DNA of 64,000 nucleotides from Halomonas sp. LBP4 (GCF_003202205.1 NZ_PDOG01000004.1:152641-216640); one strand, 5' to 3'. Numbered from the stretch's first letter, positions 16,424 through 26,008 are shown. Numbers and translations are program-made. The notes: generated by a model not told the origin, from the letters alone.

Positions 16424-17648
16424 TCCCTTCCTCCGCGTGGGTATCGGCATCGATCATCAGGTAGCCGTGGGCCTGGCTGGCGGCGCCGAGCATATGGGAG
16501 CCCTGGCCTCCCGCGAGGGTCGCGACGGGGGCGCCGCCGGTCCAGTCCAGCACCACCCGCAACAGTTCGCGGCGTCCGCGCGGGCCGCGCCGCGAGAAAC
16601 CGGCCGCCACCGGGTAGTGCTGCAGCGGTGCCGGGGTACGGCCCTGGCGACCGTGCACGAAGGGCAGGGCCAGCAACTGCCAGCCGACCAGCGAGGCCAC
16701 CGGGTTGCCGGGCAGGCCGATCAGCGGCGTGCCACTCGCGGCACCGGCGCCGAGCCAGCCGAAGACGAAAGGCTTGCCGGGCTTGATGGCCACGCCATGG
16801 AAGGCGATGCCACCCAGGCGCTCGACCACCGGGCGCACATGGTCCTCTTCCCCCACCGAGACCCCGCCGGTGCAGATCACCAGGTCGGCGCTGTCCCGCG
16901 CGACGATCAACGCCTCCTGCACGGCCGAGGCCGTGTCGTCGACGATGCCCAGGTCGAGTACCCGGCACTGCTGCTGCGCCAGCAGGGCACGCAGCATGGC
17001 GGCGTTGCTGTTGTAGACCTGCCCCGGCACCCGGGGCGAACCCGGTTCGATCAGCTCGTCGCCGGTGGAGATCAGCGCCACCGTCAGGCGCGGGCGCACC
17101 ACCACCTCGGCGATGCCGTGGCTGGCCAGCAGGGCGATGGCCGCCGGGGTCAGGCGCGTGCCGGCGACCAGCACCCGCTCGCCGGCACGGGCCTCCTCGC
17201 CACGGCGGCGGATATTGGCAGCGGCCGACACCTCCCCCTCGACATGCACGAGCCCTTGGGCATCGATTCGGGTGCGCTCCTGGGGCACCACGGCATCGGC
17301 GCCCAGCGGCACCGGCGCCCCGGTGAAGATCCGCGCGCAGCCGCCCGGCGGCAGGTGCAGCACCCCGGCACCGGCGGGCACCCGCTGTGCCACCGTCAGG
17401 CCACGGCCCTTCGCCTTGGCGTCCTCGAGATCGGCCAGGCGCAGGGCGTAGCCGTCCATGGCGCTGTTGTCGACGCCCGGCAGGTCGAGATCGCCCAGGG
17501 CGTCCCCGGCCAGCACCCGCCCGGCCGCCTCGCCCAGCGCCAGGCGCTCCCGGCCGGCCACCGGCACCGCCGCGTCGATCATCCGGGCACGCGCATCGAA
17601 GAGATCGAGCAGGCCCGGGGTGACGACCTCCGCACAGCCGCAGTTCAT
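16383..17648 (-). CDS. moeA: Molybdopterin molybdenumtransferase MoeA
   Basis: This 421-residue protein inserts molybdate into adenylated molybdopterin, making the Mo cofactor that NarG needs. MoeA blocks are present: DLPGVDNSAMDGYALR, GGCARIFTGAPVPLGADAVV, RRRGEEARAGERVL, LISTGDELIEPG, ICTGGVSVGEEDHV and GLPGNPVASLVGWQLLALPF. The ATG at 17648 overlaps the moaB stop (17645) by four bases, so the Arg-rich in-frame extension upstream is not used. The N-terminal MNCGCAE Cys pair is unusual but of unknown meaning. Confidence 0.95.
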   Translation of the reverse strand: MNCGCAEVVTPGLLDLFDARARMIDAAVPVAGRERLALGEAAGRVLAGDALGDLDLPGVDNSAMDGYALRLADLEDAKAKGRGLTVAQRVPAGAGVLHLPPGGCARIFTGAPVPLGADAVVPQERTRIDAQGLVHVEGEVSAAANIRRRGEEARAGERVLVAGTRLTPAAIALLASHGIAEVVVRPRLTVALISTGDELIEPGSPRVPGQVYNSNAAMLRALLAQQQCRVLDLGIVDDTASAVQEALIVARDSADLVICTGGVSVGEEDHVRPVVERLGGIAFHGVAIKPGKPFVFGWLGAGAASGTPLIGLPGNPVASLVGWQLLALPFVHGRQGRTPAPLQHYPVAAGFSRRGPRGRRELLRVVLDWTGGAPVATLAGGQGSHMLGAASQAHGYLMIDADTHAEEGNAHGFCPVAQFLD

Positions 17649-18217
17649 GTCGTCGCTCCGGCCGGGCCGGCCGACTGGCGGCTCGCGCAAGGCTCGGCCT
17701 CGGGCAGCACCATGGCGACGAAGTTGCACGGCCGGGTGCGGGCGTCGAGCTGGGCTTTGATGATGCCGTCCCAGGCCGTGGCGCAGGCCTTGGGCGAGCC
17801 CGGCATGGCGAAGATCAGGGTGCGGTTGGCCCCCCCGGCCACGGCCCGGGACTGGATCGTCGAGCTGCCGATGGTCTCGAGGGAGAGCTGGCGGAACAGC
17901 TCGCCGTAGCCGTCGATGGCCTTGTCGAATAGCGGCGTCAGGGCCTCGGGCGTGGTATCGCGGGGCGTGAAACCGGTGCCGCCGTTGACCAGGATCGCCT
18001 GGATGTCGTCGCGTGCCACCCAGGCGGAGACCTCCGCGCGGATGCGGTAGAGGTCATCGGGCACGATGCGCCGTTCGACCAAGCCGTGGCCGGCCGCGGT
18101 CAGGCGCGCGCTCAGCAGGTCGCCGCTGCCGTCCGCGTCGAAGCCGCGGGTATCGGAAACGGTCAGCACCGCCATGCCCAGCGGCACGAAGGGGGCATCG
18201 GCATGCACATGGGCCAT
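17645..18217 (-). CDS. moaB: Molybdenum cofactor biosynthesis protein B
   Basis: This 190-residue MogA/MoaB-fold protein probably adenylates molybdopterin before MoeA acts. Motifs include LGMAVLTVSDTRGFDADGSG, ILVNGGTGFTPRDTTPEALT (the TGG/GTG nucleotide-binding loop) and IFAMPGSPKACATAWDGIIKAQ near the C-terminus. The start at 18217 follows GGAGG with seven-base spacing. It is coupled to moeA by a 4-bp overlap and lies 13 bp after the parvulin gene, so nitrate reductase and cofactor genes form one unit. Confidence 0.94.
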   Translation of the reverse strand: MAHVHADAPFVPLGMAVLTVSDTRGFDADGSGDLLSARLTAAGHGLVERRIVPDDLYRIRAEVSAWVARDDIQAILVNGGTGFTPRDTTPEALTPLFDKAIDGYGELFRQLSLETIGSSTIQSRAVAGGANRTLIFAMPGSPKACATAWDGIIKAQLDARTRPCNFVAMVLPEAEPCASRQSAGPAGATT

Positions 18218-18230
18218 CGGGAATCCTCCG

Positions 18231-19052
18231 TCACTGCATCAATGAGCGGCCGGCATCGTCGTCCAGGGTGACCCCCTCGACGCCGATCTCGGTCTCCAGC
18301 GCCAGCAGGTAGTGGCGCAGGGCACGGCGGGTGGCCTGTTCGCGCAGGCTGTGACGGACGTGCTCGGCGACCCGCTCGTAGGGCAGCTCGCGCCCCTCGA
18401 CGCGCTCGTCGATGCTGACCAGGTGCCAACCGTAGCGCGAGGCCAGCGGCCGTTCATGGAGCCCCTCGGGCAGGTGCTGCAGGGCGCGGTCGAGCTCGGC
18501 CACGGTCTGTCCCGGGGCCAGCCAGCCCAGCTCGCCACCCTGCTCCTTCGATGGGCACGCGGAGTGACGCTGGGCGAACTCGGTGAAGCGCTCGGGCACT
18601 GCCTGCAGCTCGCGGATCAGCGTCTCGCCCAGGCGATAGCCGGCATCGCGGGCCTCGGCATCGTCCGGGGCCGCGGCCAGCAGCACGTGGCGTACCCGCA
18701 GGCGGGTGGGCTCGCTGAAGCGCTCGGGATGGGCGGCGTGGAAGCGCCGGCAATCCGCCTCGGCGGGGTCCGGCACGTCCAGCTCCTGCTCCAGCAACTC
18801 GGCGATGGCGGCATCGGCCTCGTCGAGTTCGCCATTGGCCGCATCACTCAGGCCCAGGGCCGCGGCGCGCTGGCGCAGCAGCTCGCGCACCACCAGCGCA
18901 CGGGCCGCCTTGAGCTGGGCACTGCCGGCGCTGTCGGCCGGGTGGTACTGCATCTCCTGGGCGATGGCGGCCTCCTCGATGGTGGCCTCGCCGACCCGGA
19001 TGGGCGGGGGGCTGGCGCCCCCCGGGATCTGCTCGATATCGATCTTTTGCAT
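18231..19052 (-). CDS. Parvulin-type peptidyl-prolyl isomerase (PpiC family)
   Basis: This 273-residue protein has a helical N-terminal region (about 1-110) and a parvulin domain (about 125-220) recognisable from LRVRHVLLAAAPDDAEA, FTEFAQRHSACPSKEQGGELGW and ASRYGWHLVSIDER. It resembles NifM-like cytoplasmic parvulins; no signal peptide is seen. It lies between narI and moaB in the nar transcription direction, and parvulins of this type recur at the end of narGHJI operons, suggesting a dedicated folding helper for nitrate reductase. That role is inferred. The ATG at 19052 follows AAGGATTTAGCC. Confidence 0.88.
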   Translation of the reverse strand: MQKIDIEQIPGGASPPPIRVGEATIEEAAIAQEMQYHPADSAGSAQLKAARALVVRELLRQRAAALGLSDAANGELDEADAAIAELLEQELDVPDPAEADCRRFHAAHPERFSEPTRLRVRHVLLAAAPDDAEARDAGYRLGETLIRELQAVPERFTEFAQRHSACPSKEQGGELGWLAPGQTVAELDRALQHLPEGLHERPLASRYGWHLVSIDERVEGRELPYERVAEHVRHSLREQATRRALRHYLLALETEIGVEGVTLDDDAGRSLMQ

Positions 19053-19102
19053 GGCTAAATCCTTGGAGCTCTTCTCAACGGTCTGGTAGGAGGGGGCTTT
19101 TC

Positions 19103-19197
19103 CGGCGGCAGGGCTGCGAGGAGGCGCTGTGGCCCCCTCCCTGGGCGCTACATTTGCCATCCATGGCAAATGACCTCCTCTTCGCCCTGCCCCCGGC
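19103..19197. repeat. Dispersed palindromic repeat, short copy
   Basis: Outer arms 19103-19125 and 19175-19197 are inverted repeats (19 of 23 positions complementary; inner part GAGGAGG / CCTCCTC). The core reads GGGCGCTACATTTGCC-ATCCAT-GGCAAATG. The same elements, with an extra inner block of about 85 bases, occur at 42534-42703. The arms differ between copies but change together, which favours a selected hairpin. It fills the gap between narI and the parvulin gene. Confidence 0.8.
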
Positions 19198-19228
19198 GCC
19201 CCTGCCGGAGGTGTGGGCAAGGCCTGTC

Positions 19229-19912
19229 TCAGCCCCGCTTGCGGACCAACTGATAACGGCGCGTCACATAGCCGAAGGGCACGCTCCAGACATGCACCAG
19301 GCGCGAGAACGGGAACAGCAGGATGATGGTCAGCCCGAGAAAGACGTGGAGCTTGTAGATCCAGGAGACCTCGGTCATGTAGTCCGCCGCACCACCGCCG
19401 AAGAAGACGATGGCCTGGGCCCAGGCGGCCAGGGTGAGCATCATCTCGCCGTCCAGGTGGCCCAGCGAGAAGTACACGCTGATCACGCCCAGCGCCGCCT
19501 GGAAGACGATCAGCCCGAGGATGACGTTGTCCATGATGCTCGACGAGGCCTTGACCCGCGGGTTGGTCAGGCGACGGTAGAGCAGCATGGCGCCGCCCAC
19601 CAGGCACATCACCCCGGCGATGCCACCGATGACGATGGCCAGCATCTGCTTGGCACCCGCCGACAGGAAGGGCGCATAGGCCCAGTGGGGGGTCAGCATG
19701 CCAAACAGGTGGCCGAAGAAGATCACCAGGATGCCGATATGGAAGAGGTTGCTGGCCAGGCGCATGTGCTTCGACGAGAGCATCTGGCTGGAGCCGGTCT
19801 TCCAAGTGTACTGGCCATGGTCGTAGCGCAGCAGGCTGCCGACCAGGAACACCGTACCGGCCAGATACGGATAGTAGCCGTAGATCAGGTGTTGCAGGTA
19901 TTCGGAAAACAT
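19229..19912 (-). CDS. narI: Respiratory nitrate reductase gamma subunit (cytochrome b)
   Basis: This 227-residue membrane subunit takes electrons from quinol and passes them through two b hemes to NarH. Five hydrophobic segments are visible, with heme-ligand histidines in SNLFHIGILVIFFGHLFG (helix 2) and WIYKLHVFLGLTIILLFPFSRLVHVW (helix 5). It ends with RYQLVRKRG, typical of NarI. The ATG at 19912 is 12 bp after narJ. The gene is last of narGHJI; a palindromic repeat follows it before the parvulin gene. Confidence 0.97.
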   Translation of the reverse strand: MFSEYLQHLIYGYYPYLAGTVFLVGSLLRYDHGQYTWKTGSSQMLSSKHMRLASNLFHIGILVIFFGHLFGMLTPHWAYAPFLSAGAKQMLAIVIGGIAGVMCLVGGAMLLYRRLTNPRVKASSSIMDNVILGLIVFQAALGVISVYFSLGHLDGEMMLTLAAWAQAIVFFGGGAADYMTEVSWIYKLHVFLGLTIILLFPFSRLVHVWSVPFGYVTRRYQLVRKRG

Positions 19913-19924
19913 GGCGATTCTCCT

Positions 19925-20695
19925 TCAGCTGGCAGCCGGGCCGGTGCCAGGCATGATACGGACGGGGTCACTGGGCACCTCACGCTTGCGCTCGGCGAGT
20001 CGGCGTCCCTCGGCGGACTGCAGGGCGCAGTCCTGGTCGGACTCGGCGGAGAAACGCACCGCCTCCTCCTCCCAGACCTCGTCCAGCGCCTCGGGGGTGT
20101 CGTCGCGGGGCTCCTCGACGACCCGCTCGCGGTGGGCGTCGACGTCGGCCTCGGCGCCGATCAGCGCCAGCAGCGCCAGGGGCACCAGGGCGTGGTCGGC
20201 GTCGCGCTCCTCCAGCCGGGCGGCGAGCAGCGCCAGGATATGGCGGATCTCGCCCAGCCAGCGGCCGATGTCGGCCTCCGGTCGGGTGGAGAGGTACTCC
20301 AGGAACAGCGGCAGGTAGTCCGGCAGCTCACGGGCGTCGAGCTCGAAGCCCGCGGCGCTGTACTCGGCCAGCAGGTCGACCATGGCCTGGCCGCGGTCGC
20401 GGGACTCGCCGTGGACGTGTTCGAAGAGCAGCAGCGAGGTGCTGCGCCCGCGATCGAACAGCGCCACGTACTCGGCCTGCAGGTCCATCAGGTCGGCATC
20501 CAGCAGTCGCTGGCACCAGTCCATCAGGGCGGTGCGCAGCGTCGCCGGCAGCCGGAGCTCGGCATCGGTGATCTCGATCATCTCCGGCGCCGCGGCCTGC
20601 AGCGCCTCGGTGGGGTAGTCGAGCAACCGGGCCAGCACGCGCAGGCTCAGCATGTCCGGCTCCGTCGCGGGGTATTGCATCGCGGCCTCAGCCAT
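19925..20695 (-). CDS. narJ: Nitrate reductase assembly chaperone NarJ
   Basis: This 256-residue helical TorD/NarJ-family chaperone binds the NarG N-terminus and helps Mo-cofactor insertion; it is not in the final enzyme. Family features include LSLRVLARLLDYPTEAL near the start, the YVALFDRGRSTSLLLFEHVHGESRDRG block, and ELPDYLPLFLEYLS. The C-terminal tail (about residues 190-256) is acidic and of low complexity, as often seen. The ATG at 20695 follows GAGGAGG and overlaps the narH end by eight bases. Confidence 0.96.
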   Translation of the reverse strand: MAEAAMQYPATEPDMLSLRVLARLLDYPTEALQAAAPEMIEITDAELRLPATLRTALMDWCQRLLDADLMDLQAEYVALFDRGRSTSLLLFEHVHGESRDRGQAMVDLLAEYSAAGFELDARELPDYLPLFLEYLSTRPEADIGRWLGEIRHILALLAARLEERDADHALVPLALLALIGAEADVDAHRERVVEEPRDDTPEALDEVWEEEAVRFSAESDQDCALQSAEGRRLAERKREVPSDPVRIMPGTGPAAS

Positions 20696-22244
20696 GACGG
20701 ACCTCCTCGGCTTGCGGGTCATAGGTTTCCACCGGCTTGACCAGGGTGGTGGTCGTCTTGCGACCACCGAACAGGCTGTCGCCGCTCTCGCCGTGGCAGC
20801 CGTCGCCGAAGCTGAAGCCGCACCCGCCGCGCTCCGGGAAGGCCTCGGTGGCCATCTCGCGGTGGCTGGTGGGGATCACGAAGCGGTCCTCGTAGTTGGC
20901 GATGGCCAGGTAGCGGTACATGTCCTCCACCTGGGCCTCGGTCAGGCCGACGCTCTCCAGCACTTCGGTCTCGGCCTGGCCTTCGACATGCTTGCCGCGC
21001 ATGTAGAGACGCATCGCCATCAGGCGCTTGAGTGCCAGCACCACGGGCTCTTCCTCGCCGGCGGTGAGCAGGTTGGCCAGGTACTTCACCGGGATGCGCA
21101 GCGACTCGATCCTGGGCATCACGCCGTCGAACTCGACCTTGCCCGCCTCGGCGGCAGACTGGATCGGCGACAGCGGCGGCACGTACCAGACCATCGGCAG
21201 GGTGCGGTACTCCGGGTGCAGCGGCAGCGCCAGGCCCCAGTCCATGGCCAGCTTGTAGACCGGCGAGGCCTGGGCGGCGGCGATCACGTTGTCGGTGATG
21301 CCGTCCTTCCTGGCCTGGGCGATCACTTCCGGGTCGTGGGGGTCGAGGAAGATCTCGCACTGGCGATGGTAGAGGTCGCGCTCGTCCGCCGAGCTGGCCA
21401 CCTCCTCGATGCGGTCGGCATCATAGAGCAGCACGCCGAGGTAGCGGATGCGGCCCACGCAGGTCTCGGAGCAGACGGTCGGCTGGCCGGCCTCGATGCG
21501 CGGGTAGCAGAAGATGCACTTCTCCGACTTGCCGGTCTTCCAGTTGTAGTAGATCTTCTTGTAGGGGCAGCCGGAGATACACATCCGCCAGCCGCGGCAC
21601 TTGTCCTGGTCGATCAGGACGATGCCGTCCTCCTCGCGCTTGTAGATCGCCCCGCTCGGGCAGCTCGCCACGCAGGTCGGGTTGAGGCAGTGCTCGCACA
21701 GCCGCGGCAGGTACATCATGAAGGTGTTCTCGAACTGGCCGTAGATGTCGGCCTGGATCTGCTCGAAGTTCGCGTCCTTGCGCCGCTTGGCGAACTCGGT
21801 GCCCAGGATCTCCTCCCAGTTCGGGCCCCACTCGATCTTGTTCATGCGCGCCCCGGAGATCAGCGAACGCGGCCGCGCGGTGGGCTGGTGGTCGCTCTGC
21901 CTGGCGGTGTGCAGATGCTGGTAGTCGAAGGTGAACGGCTCGTAATAGTCGTCGATCTCCGGCAGGTCGGGGTTGGCGAAGATGTTCGCCAGCACCCGCC
22001 ACTTGCCGCCGATGCGCGGCTCGATGCGGCCGTCCTTGCGACGCAGCCAGCCCCCCTTCCACTTGTGCTGGTTCTCCCACTCCTTGGGATAGCCGATACC
22101 GGGCTTGGTCTCGACGTTGTTGAACCAGGCGTACTCCACGCCCTCGCGGCTGGTCCAGACGTTCTTGCAGGTCACCGAGCAGGTGTGGCAGCCGATGCAC
22201 TTGTCGAGGTTGAGGACCATGCCTACCTGGGAACGAATCTTCAT
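20688..22244 (-). CDS. narH: Respiratory nitrate reductase beta subunit (Fe-S)
   Basis: This 518-residue cytoplasmic subunit carries three 4Fe-4S and one 3Fe-4S cluster linking NarI to NarG. The four Cys groups are seen: CIGCHTCSVTCKNVW (residues 16-30), CEHCLNPTCVASCPSGA, CRGWRMCISGCPYKK (Trp in place of a Cys, the 3Fe-4S site) and CIFCYPRIEAGQPTVCSETC. Length matches E. coli NarH (512). It is coupled to narG (ATGA overlap) and overlaps narJ. Confidence 0.98.
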   Translation of the reverse strand: MKIRSQVGMVLNLDKCIGCHTCSVTCKNVWTSREGVEYAWFNNVETKPGIGYPKEWENQHKWKGGWLRRKDGRIEPRIGGKWRVLANIFANPDLPEIDDYYEPFTFDYQHLHTARQSDHQPTARPRSLISGARMNKIEWGPNWEEILGTEFAKRRKDANFEQIQADIYGQFENTFMMYLPRLCEHCLNPTCVASCPSGAIYKREEDGIVLIDQDKCRGWRMCISGCPYKKIYYNWKTGKSEKCIFCYPRIEAGQPTVCSETCVGRIRYLGVLLYDADRIEEVASSADERDLYHRQCEIFLDPHDPEVIAQARKDGITDNVIAAAQASPVYKLAMDWGLALPLHPEYRTLPMVWYVPPLSPIQSAAEAGKVEFDGVMPRIESLRIPVKYLANLLTAGEEEPVVLALKRLMAMRLYMRGKHVEGQAETEVLESVGLTEAQVEDMYRYLAIANYEDRFVIPTSHREMATEAFPERGGCGFSFGDGCHGESGDSLFGGRKTTTTLVKPVETYDPQAEEVRHG

Positions 22245-25200
22245 TTCACGGCCTCCTGCACGGTGTCATTGCCTTCGCCATCCAGCCAGTCGATCTTCTT
22301 CATCTTGCGTACGATGACGAATTCGTCGCGGTTGGAGCCGACGGTGCCGTAGTAGTTGAAGCTGTAGGACAGCTGCGCATAGCCCCCGATCATGTGGGTC
22401 GGCTTGGGGCATACGCGGGTCACCGAGTTGTGGATGCCCCCCCGGGTGCCGGTGATCTCGGAGCCCGGCATGTTCAGGATCCGCTCCTGGGCGTGGTACA
22501 TCATCGCCATGCCGTTCTTGACCCGCTGGCTGACCACCGCCCGGGCGGCGATGGCGCCATTGGCGTTGTAGAGCTCGATCCAGTCGTTGTCCTCGACGCC
22601 GATGGCCCTGGCGTCATCCTCGGACATCCAGACGATGGGGCCGCCCCGCGACAGGGTCTGCATCAGCAGGTTGTCGCTGTAGGTGGAGTGGATGCCCCAC
22701 TTCTGGTGCGGGGTGATCCAGTTCAGGGCGATCTCCGGGTTGCCGTTGCCCTTCGTCTCGGCCAGGCTGATCGCCGCCTTGGTATCGATGGGCGGACGAT
22801 AGACCAGCAGGCTCTCGCCGAAGGCGCGCATCCAGGGGTGATCCTGGTAGAACTGCTGGCGGCCGCTGACGGTGCGCCACGGGATCAGCTCGTGGACGTT
22901 GGTGTAGCCGGCGTTGTAGGAGACATGCTCGTCCTCGAGGCCGGACCAGGTCGGGCTGGAGATGATCTTGCGCGGCTGGGCGACGATGTCGCGGAAGCGG
23001 ATCTTCTCCTCCTCCTTGGGATGCGCCAGGTGGGTGTGGTCGCGCCCGGTGATCTTCGACAGCGCGCCCCAGGCCTTCACCGCCACCTGGCCGTTGGTCT
23101 CCGGCGCCAGGGCCAGGATCATCTCGGCGGCGTCGATGGCGGACTCGATCCGCGGCCGACCCTGGTGCGGCCCGTCCAGCTTGCGGTGGTTGAGCTTGCC
23201 GAGCAGGTCCACCTCCTTCTCGGTGTTCCAGCTGATGCCCTTGCCGCCGTTGCCGATGCTCTCCAGCAGCGGGCCCACGGAGGTGAAGCGCTCATAGGTC
23301 TCGGGGTAGTTGCGCTTGACCTCGATCAGCGCCGGCATGGTCTTGCCGGGGATCGGCTCGCACTCGCCGCGCTTCCAGTCCTTGACCTCGACCTGGGCCA
23401 GCTCGGCGGGGGAATCGTGCTGATGCGGCAGGGTGACCAGGTCGGTCTCCTCGCCCAGGTGCCCCACGCAGGCCTTGGAGAACGCCTTGGCAATGCCCTT
23501 GTAGATGTCCCAGTCGCTGCGCGACTCCCAGGCCGGGTCCGTCGCCGCGGTCAGCGGGTGGATGAAGGGGTGCATGTCGGAGGTGTTGAGGTCGTCCTTC
23601 TCGTACCAGGTCGCCGTGGGCAGCACGATGTCCGAGTAGAGGCAGGTGGTGGACATGCGGAAGTCCAGGGTCACCAGCAGGTCGAGCTTGCCTTCCGGCG
23701 CCTCGTCATGCCACTTGACCTCTTCGGGCTTCTGGCCGCCGACCTCGCCCAGGTCCTTGCCCTGAATGCCGTGGCGGGTCCCCAGCAGGTACTTGAGCAT
23801 GTACTCGTGGCCCTTGCCGGAACTGCCCAGCAGGTTGGAACGCCAGATGAACAGGTTGCGCGGGAAGTTCCGGGGGGCGTCCGGATCCTCCGCGGCGAAG
23901 GCGAGCTTGCCGCTCTTCAACTGCTCCACGGCGTAGTCGGCGGTGGACAGGCCGGCCGCCTTGGCGTCCCTGGCCAGGCGCAGGGGGTTGACGCCCAGCT
24001 GCGGGGCCGAGGGCAGCCAGCCCATGCGCTCGGAGCGCACGTTGAAGTCGATCAGGCTGCCGGGGTAGTCCTCGACCCTGGCCAGCGGCGAGAGGATCTC
24101 CTTGATCTGGAGCTTCTCGTAGCGCCACTGGGAGGAGTGGTTGTAGAAGAAGGAGGTGGAGTTCATGTGCCGCGGCGGGCGCTGCCAGTCGAGGCCGAAG
24201 GCCAGCGGGGTCCAGCCGGTCTGCGGGCGCAGCTTCTCCTGGCCCACGTAGTGGGACCAGCCGCCGCCGCTCTGGCCGATGCAGCCGCACATGACCAGCA
24301 TGTTGATCAGGCCGCGGTAGTTCATGTCCATGTGGTACCAGTGGTTCATGCCGGCACCGACGATGATCATGGAACGACCCCGGGTCTTGTCGGCGTTGTC
24401 GGCGAACTCACGGGCGATACGGGTGGCCTGCTCGGCCGGCACGCCGGTGATCCTCTCCTGCCAGGCCGGGGTATAGGGCCTGACCTGGTCGTAGGAGGTG
24501 GCGCCGTCGTCCTCTCCGAAGCCGCGGTCGATGCCGTAGTTGGCGCACATCAGGTCGAAGACGGTGGTGGTCAGCACCTCGCTGCCGTCGGCCTTCTTGA
24601 GACGCTTGACCGGCAGGCTGTGGAACAGCAGCTCGTTGCTGGCCCCCCCGCTCTTCACATGGTCGAAGTGCTCGTGCTCGATGCCACCGAAATAGGGGAA
24701 GGCGACCCTCGCCACCTCGTCGTGGTGGTCGGCCAGGGTCAGCAGCGGCTTGATCTCGGTACCCTCGGCGTCCAGCGACTCGAGGTTCCACTTGCCCACC
24801 TCATCGCCGGTCTCGCCCCAGCGGAAGCCGATGGAACCGCGCGGCACGACGAGCTGGTCGCGGGTCTCGTCCCAGGCCACGGTCTTCCACTCCGGGTTGT
24901 TGCCCTGGCCCAGGCTCGCCTCGAAGTCGCTGGCGCGCATCTGGCGGCCCGGCGCGTAGCTGCCATCCTCGCGGGCCTCGAGCTCGACCAGGAAGGGCAT
25001 GTCGCTGTAGCGCCGCACATAGTCGGTGAAGTAGGCACTGGACCGCTCGAGGTGGAACTCCTTGAGGATGACGTGGCCCATGGCCATGGCCAGCGCCGCG
25101 TCGGTGCCCTGCTTGGCGGAGAGCCACTCGTCGGTGAGCTTGGAGACCTCGGCGTAGTCCGGGGTGATGGAGACGGTCTTGGTGCCCTTGTAGCGCACCT

Positions 25201-26008
25201 CGGTGAAGAAGTGGGCATCCGGCGTGCGGGTCTGGGGCACGTTGGACCCCCAGGCGATGATGTAGCCGGAGTTGTACCAGTCGGCGGACTCGGGCACGTC
25301 GGTCTGCTCGCCCCAGGTCATGGGCGAGGCCGGCGGCAGGTCGCAGTACCAGTCGTAGAAGCTCATGCAGACGCCGCCGATCAGAGACAGGTAGCGGCTG
25401 CCCGCGGCGTAGCTGACCATGGACATGGCGGGAATCGGCGAGAAGCCGATGATCCGGTCCGGGCCGTACTGCTTGGCGGTGTAGACGTTCGACGCCGCGA
25501 TCAGCTCGTTGAGCTCATCCCAGTCGGCGCGCACGAAGCCGCCCATGCCGCGGGCCCGCTTGTACTGCTTGGTCCGGGCCGGGTCCTCGACGATGGAGGC
25601 CCAGGCGTCGACGGGGTCGCCCTTCTCGGCGACGGCCTCGCGCCACAGCTTGAGCAAGGGCTTGCGGATCAGCGGGTACTTGAGGCGGTTGGCGCTGTAC
25701 AGGTACCAGGAGTAACTGGCGCCGCGCGGGCAGCCCCGCGGCTCGTGGTTGGGCAGGTCCGGCCGGGTGCGCGGGTAGTCGGTCTGCTGGGTCTCCCAGG
25801 TGACAAGACCGTTCTTGACGTAGATCTTCCAGCTGCACGACCCGGTGCAGTTGACGCCATGGGTGCTGCGCACGACCTTGTCGTGCTGCCAGCGCTGCCG
25901 GTAGCCGTCCTCCCAGCCGCGGGACTCCTCGCGCAGCTCGCCGTGGTCGTTGGCGAAGGGCTCGCGAGTCTTGCGGAAGAAGTTCAGCCGATCAATGAAG
26001 TGACTCAT
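22241..26008 (-). CDS. narG: Respiratory nitrate reductase alpha subunit (Mo-bisMGD)
   Basis: This 1,255-residue catalytic subunit reduces nitrate to nitrite in the cytoplasm at the membrane. The N-terminal FS0 cluster motif is HGVNCTGSCSW with a distal Cys in EPRGCPRGASYSWY; the His ligand is typical of NarG. The likely Mo-ligand Asp is in GEQTDVPESADW. Further NarG blocks are AWGSNVPQTRTPDAHF and QGTDAALAMAMGHV. The N-terminus has no Tat signal that is cleaved, in keeping with membrane-anchored Nar. It is the first gene of narGHJI; upstream lie a NarL-type site and a NarK-like transporter gene. Confidence 0.99.
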   Translation of the reverse strand: MSHFIDRLNFFRKTREPFANDHGELREESRGWEDGYRQRWQHDKVVRSTHGVNCTGSCSWKIYVKNGLVTWETQQTDYPRTRPDLPNHEPRGCPRGASYSWYLYSANRLKYPLIRKPLLKLWREAVAEKGDPVDAWASIVEDPARTKQYKRARGMGGFVRADWDELNELIAASNVYTAKQYGPDRIIGFSPIPAMSMVSYAAGSRYLSLIGGVCMSFYDWYCDLPPASPMTWGEQTDVPESADWYNSGYIIAWGSNVPQTRTPDAHFFTEVRYKGTKTVSITPDYAEVSKLTDEWLSAKQGTDAALAMAMGHVILKEFHLERSSAYFTDYVRRYSDMPFLVELEAREDGSYAPGRQMRASDFEASLGQGNNPEWKTVAWDETRDQLVVPRGSIGFRWGETGDEVGKWNLESLDAEGTEIKPLLTLADHHDEVARVAFPYFGGIEHEHFDHVKSGGASNELLFHSLPVKRLKKADGSEVLTTTVFDLMCANYGIDRGFGEDDGATSYDQVRPYTPAWQERITGVPAEQATRIAREFADNADKTRGRSMIIVGAGMNHWYHMDMNYRGLINMLVMCGCIGQSGGGWSHYVGQEKLRPQTGWTPLAFGLDWQRPPRHMNSTSFFYNHSSQWRYEKLQIKEILSPLARVEDYPGSLIDFNVRSERMGWLPSAPQLGVNPLRLARDAKAAGLSTADYAVEQLKSGKLAFAAEDPDAPRNFPRNLFIWRSNLLGSSGKGHEYMLKYLLGTRHGIQGKDLGEVGGQKPEEVKWHDEAPEGKLDLLVTLDFRMSTTCLYSDIVLPTATWYEKDDLNTSDMHPFIHPLTAATDPAWESRSDWDIYKGIAKAFSKACVGHLGEETDLVTLPHQHDSPAELAQVEVKDWKRGECEPIPGKTMPALIEVKRNYPETYERFTSVGPLLESIGNGGKGISWNTEKEVDLLGKLNHRKLDGPHQGRPRIESAIDAAEMILALAPETNGQVAVKAWGALSKITGRDHTHLAHPKEEEKIRFRDIVAQPRKIISSPTWSGLEDEHVSYNAGYTNVHELIPWRTVSGRQQFYQDHPWMRAFGESLLVYRPPIDTKAAISLAETKGNGNPEIALNWITPHQKWGIHSTYSDNLLMQTLSRGGPIVWMSEDDARAIGVEDNDWIELYNANGAIAARAVVSQRVKNGMAMMYHAQERILNMPGSEITGTRGGIHNSVTRVCPKPTHMIGGYAQLSYSFNYYGTVGSNRDEFVIVRKMKKIDWLDGEGNDTVQEAVK

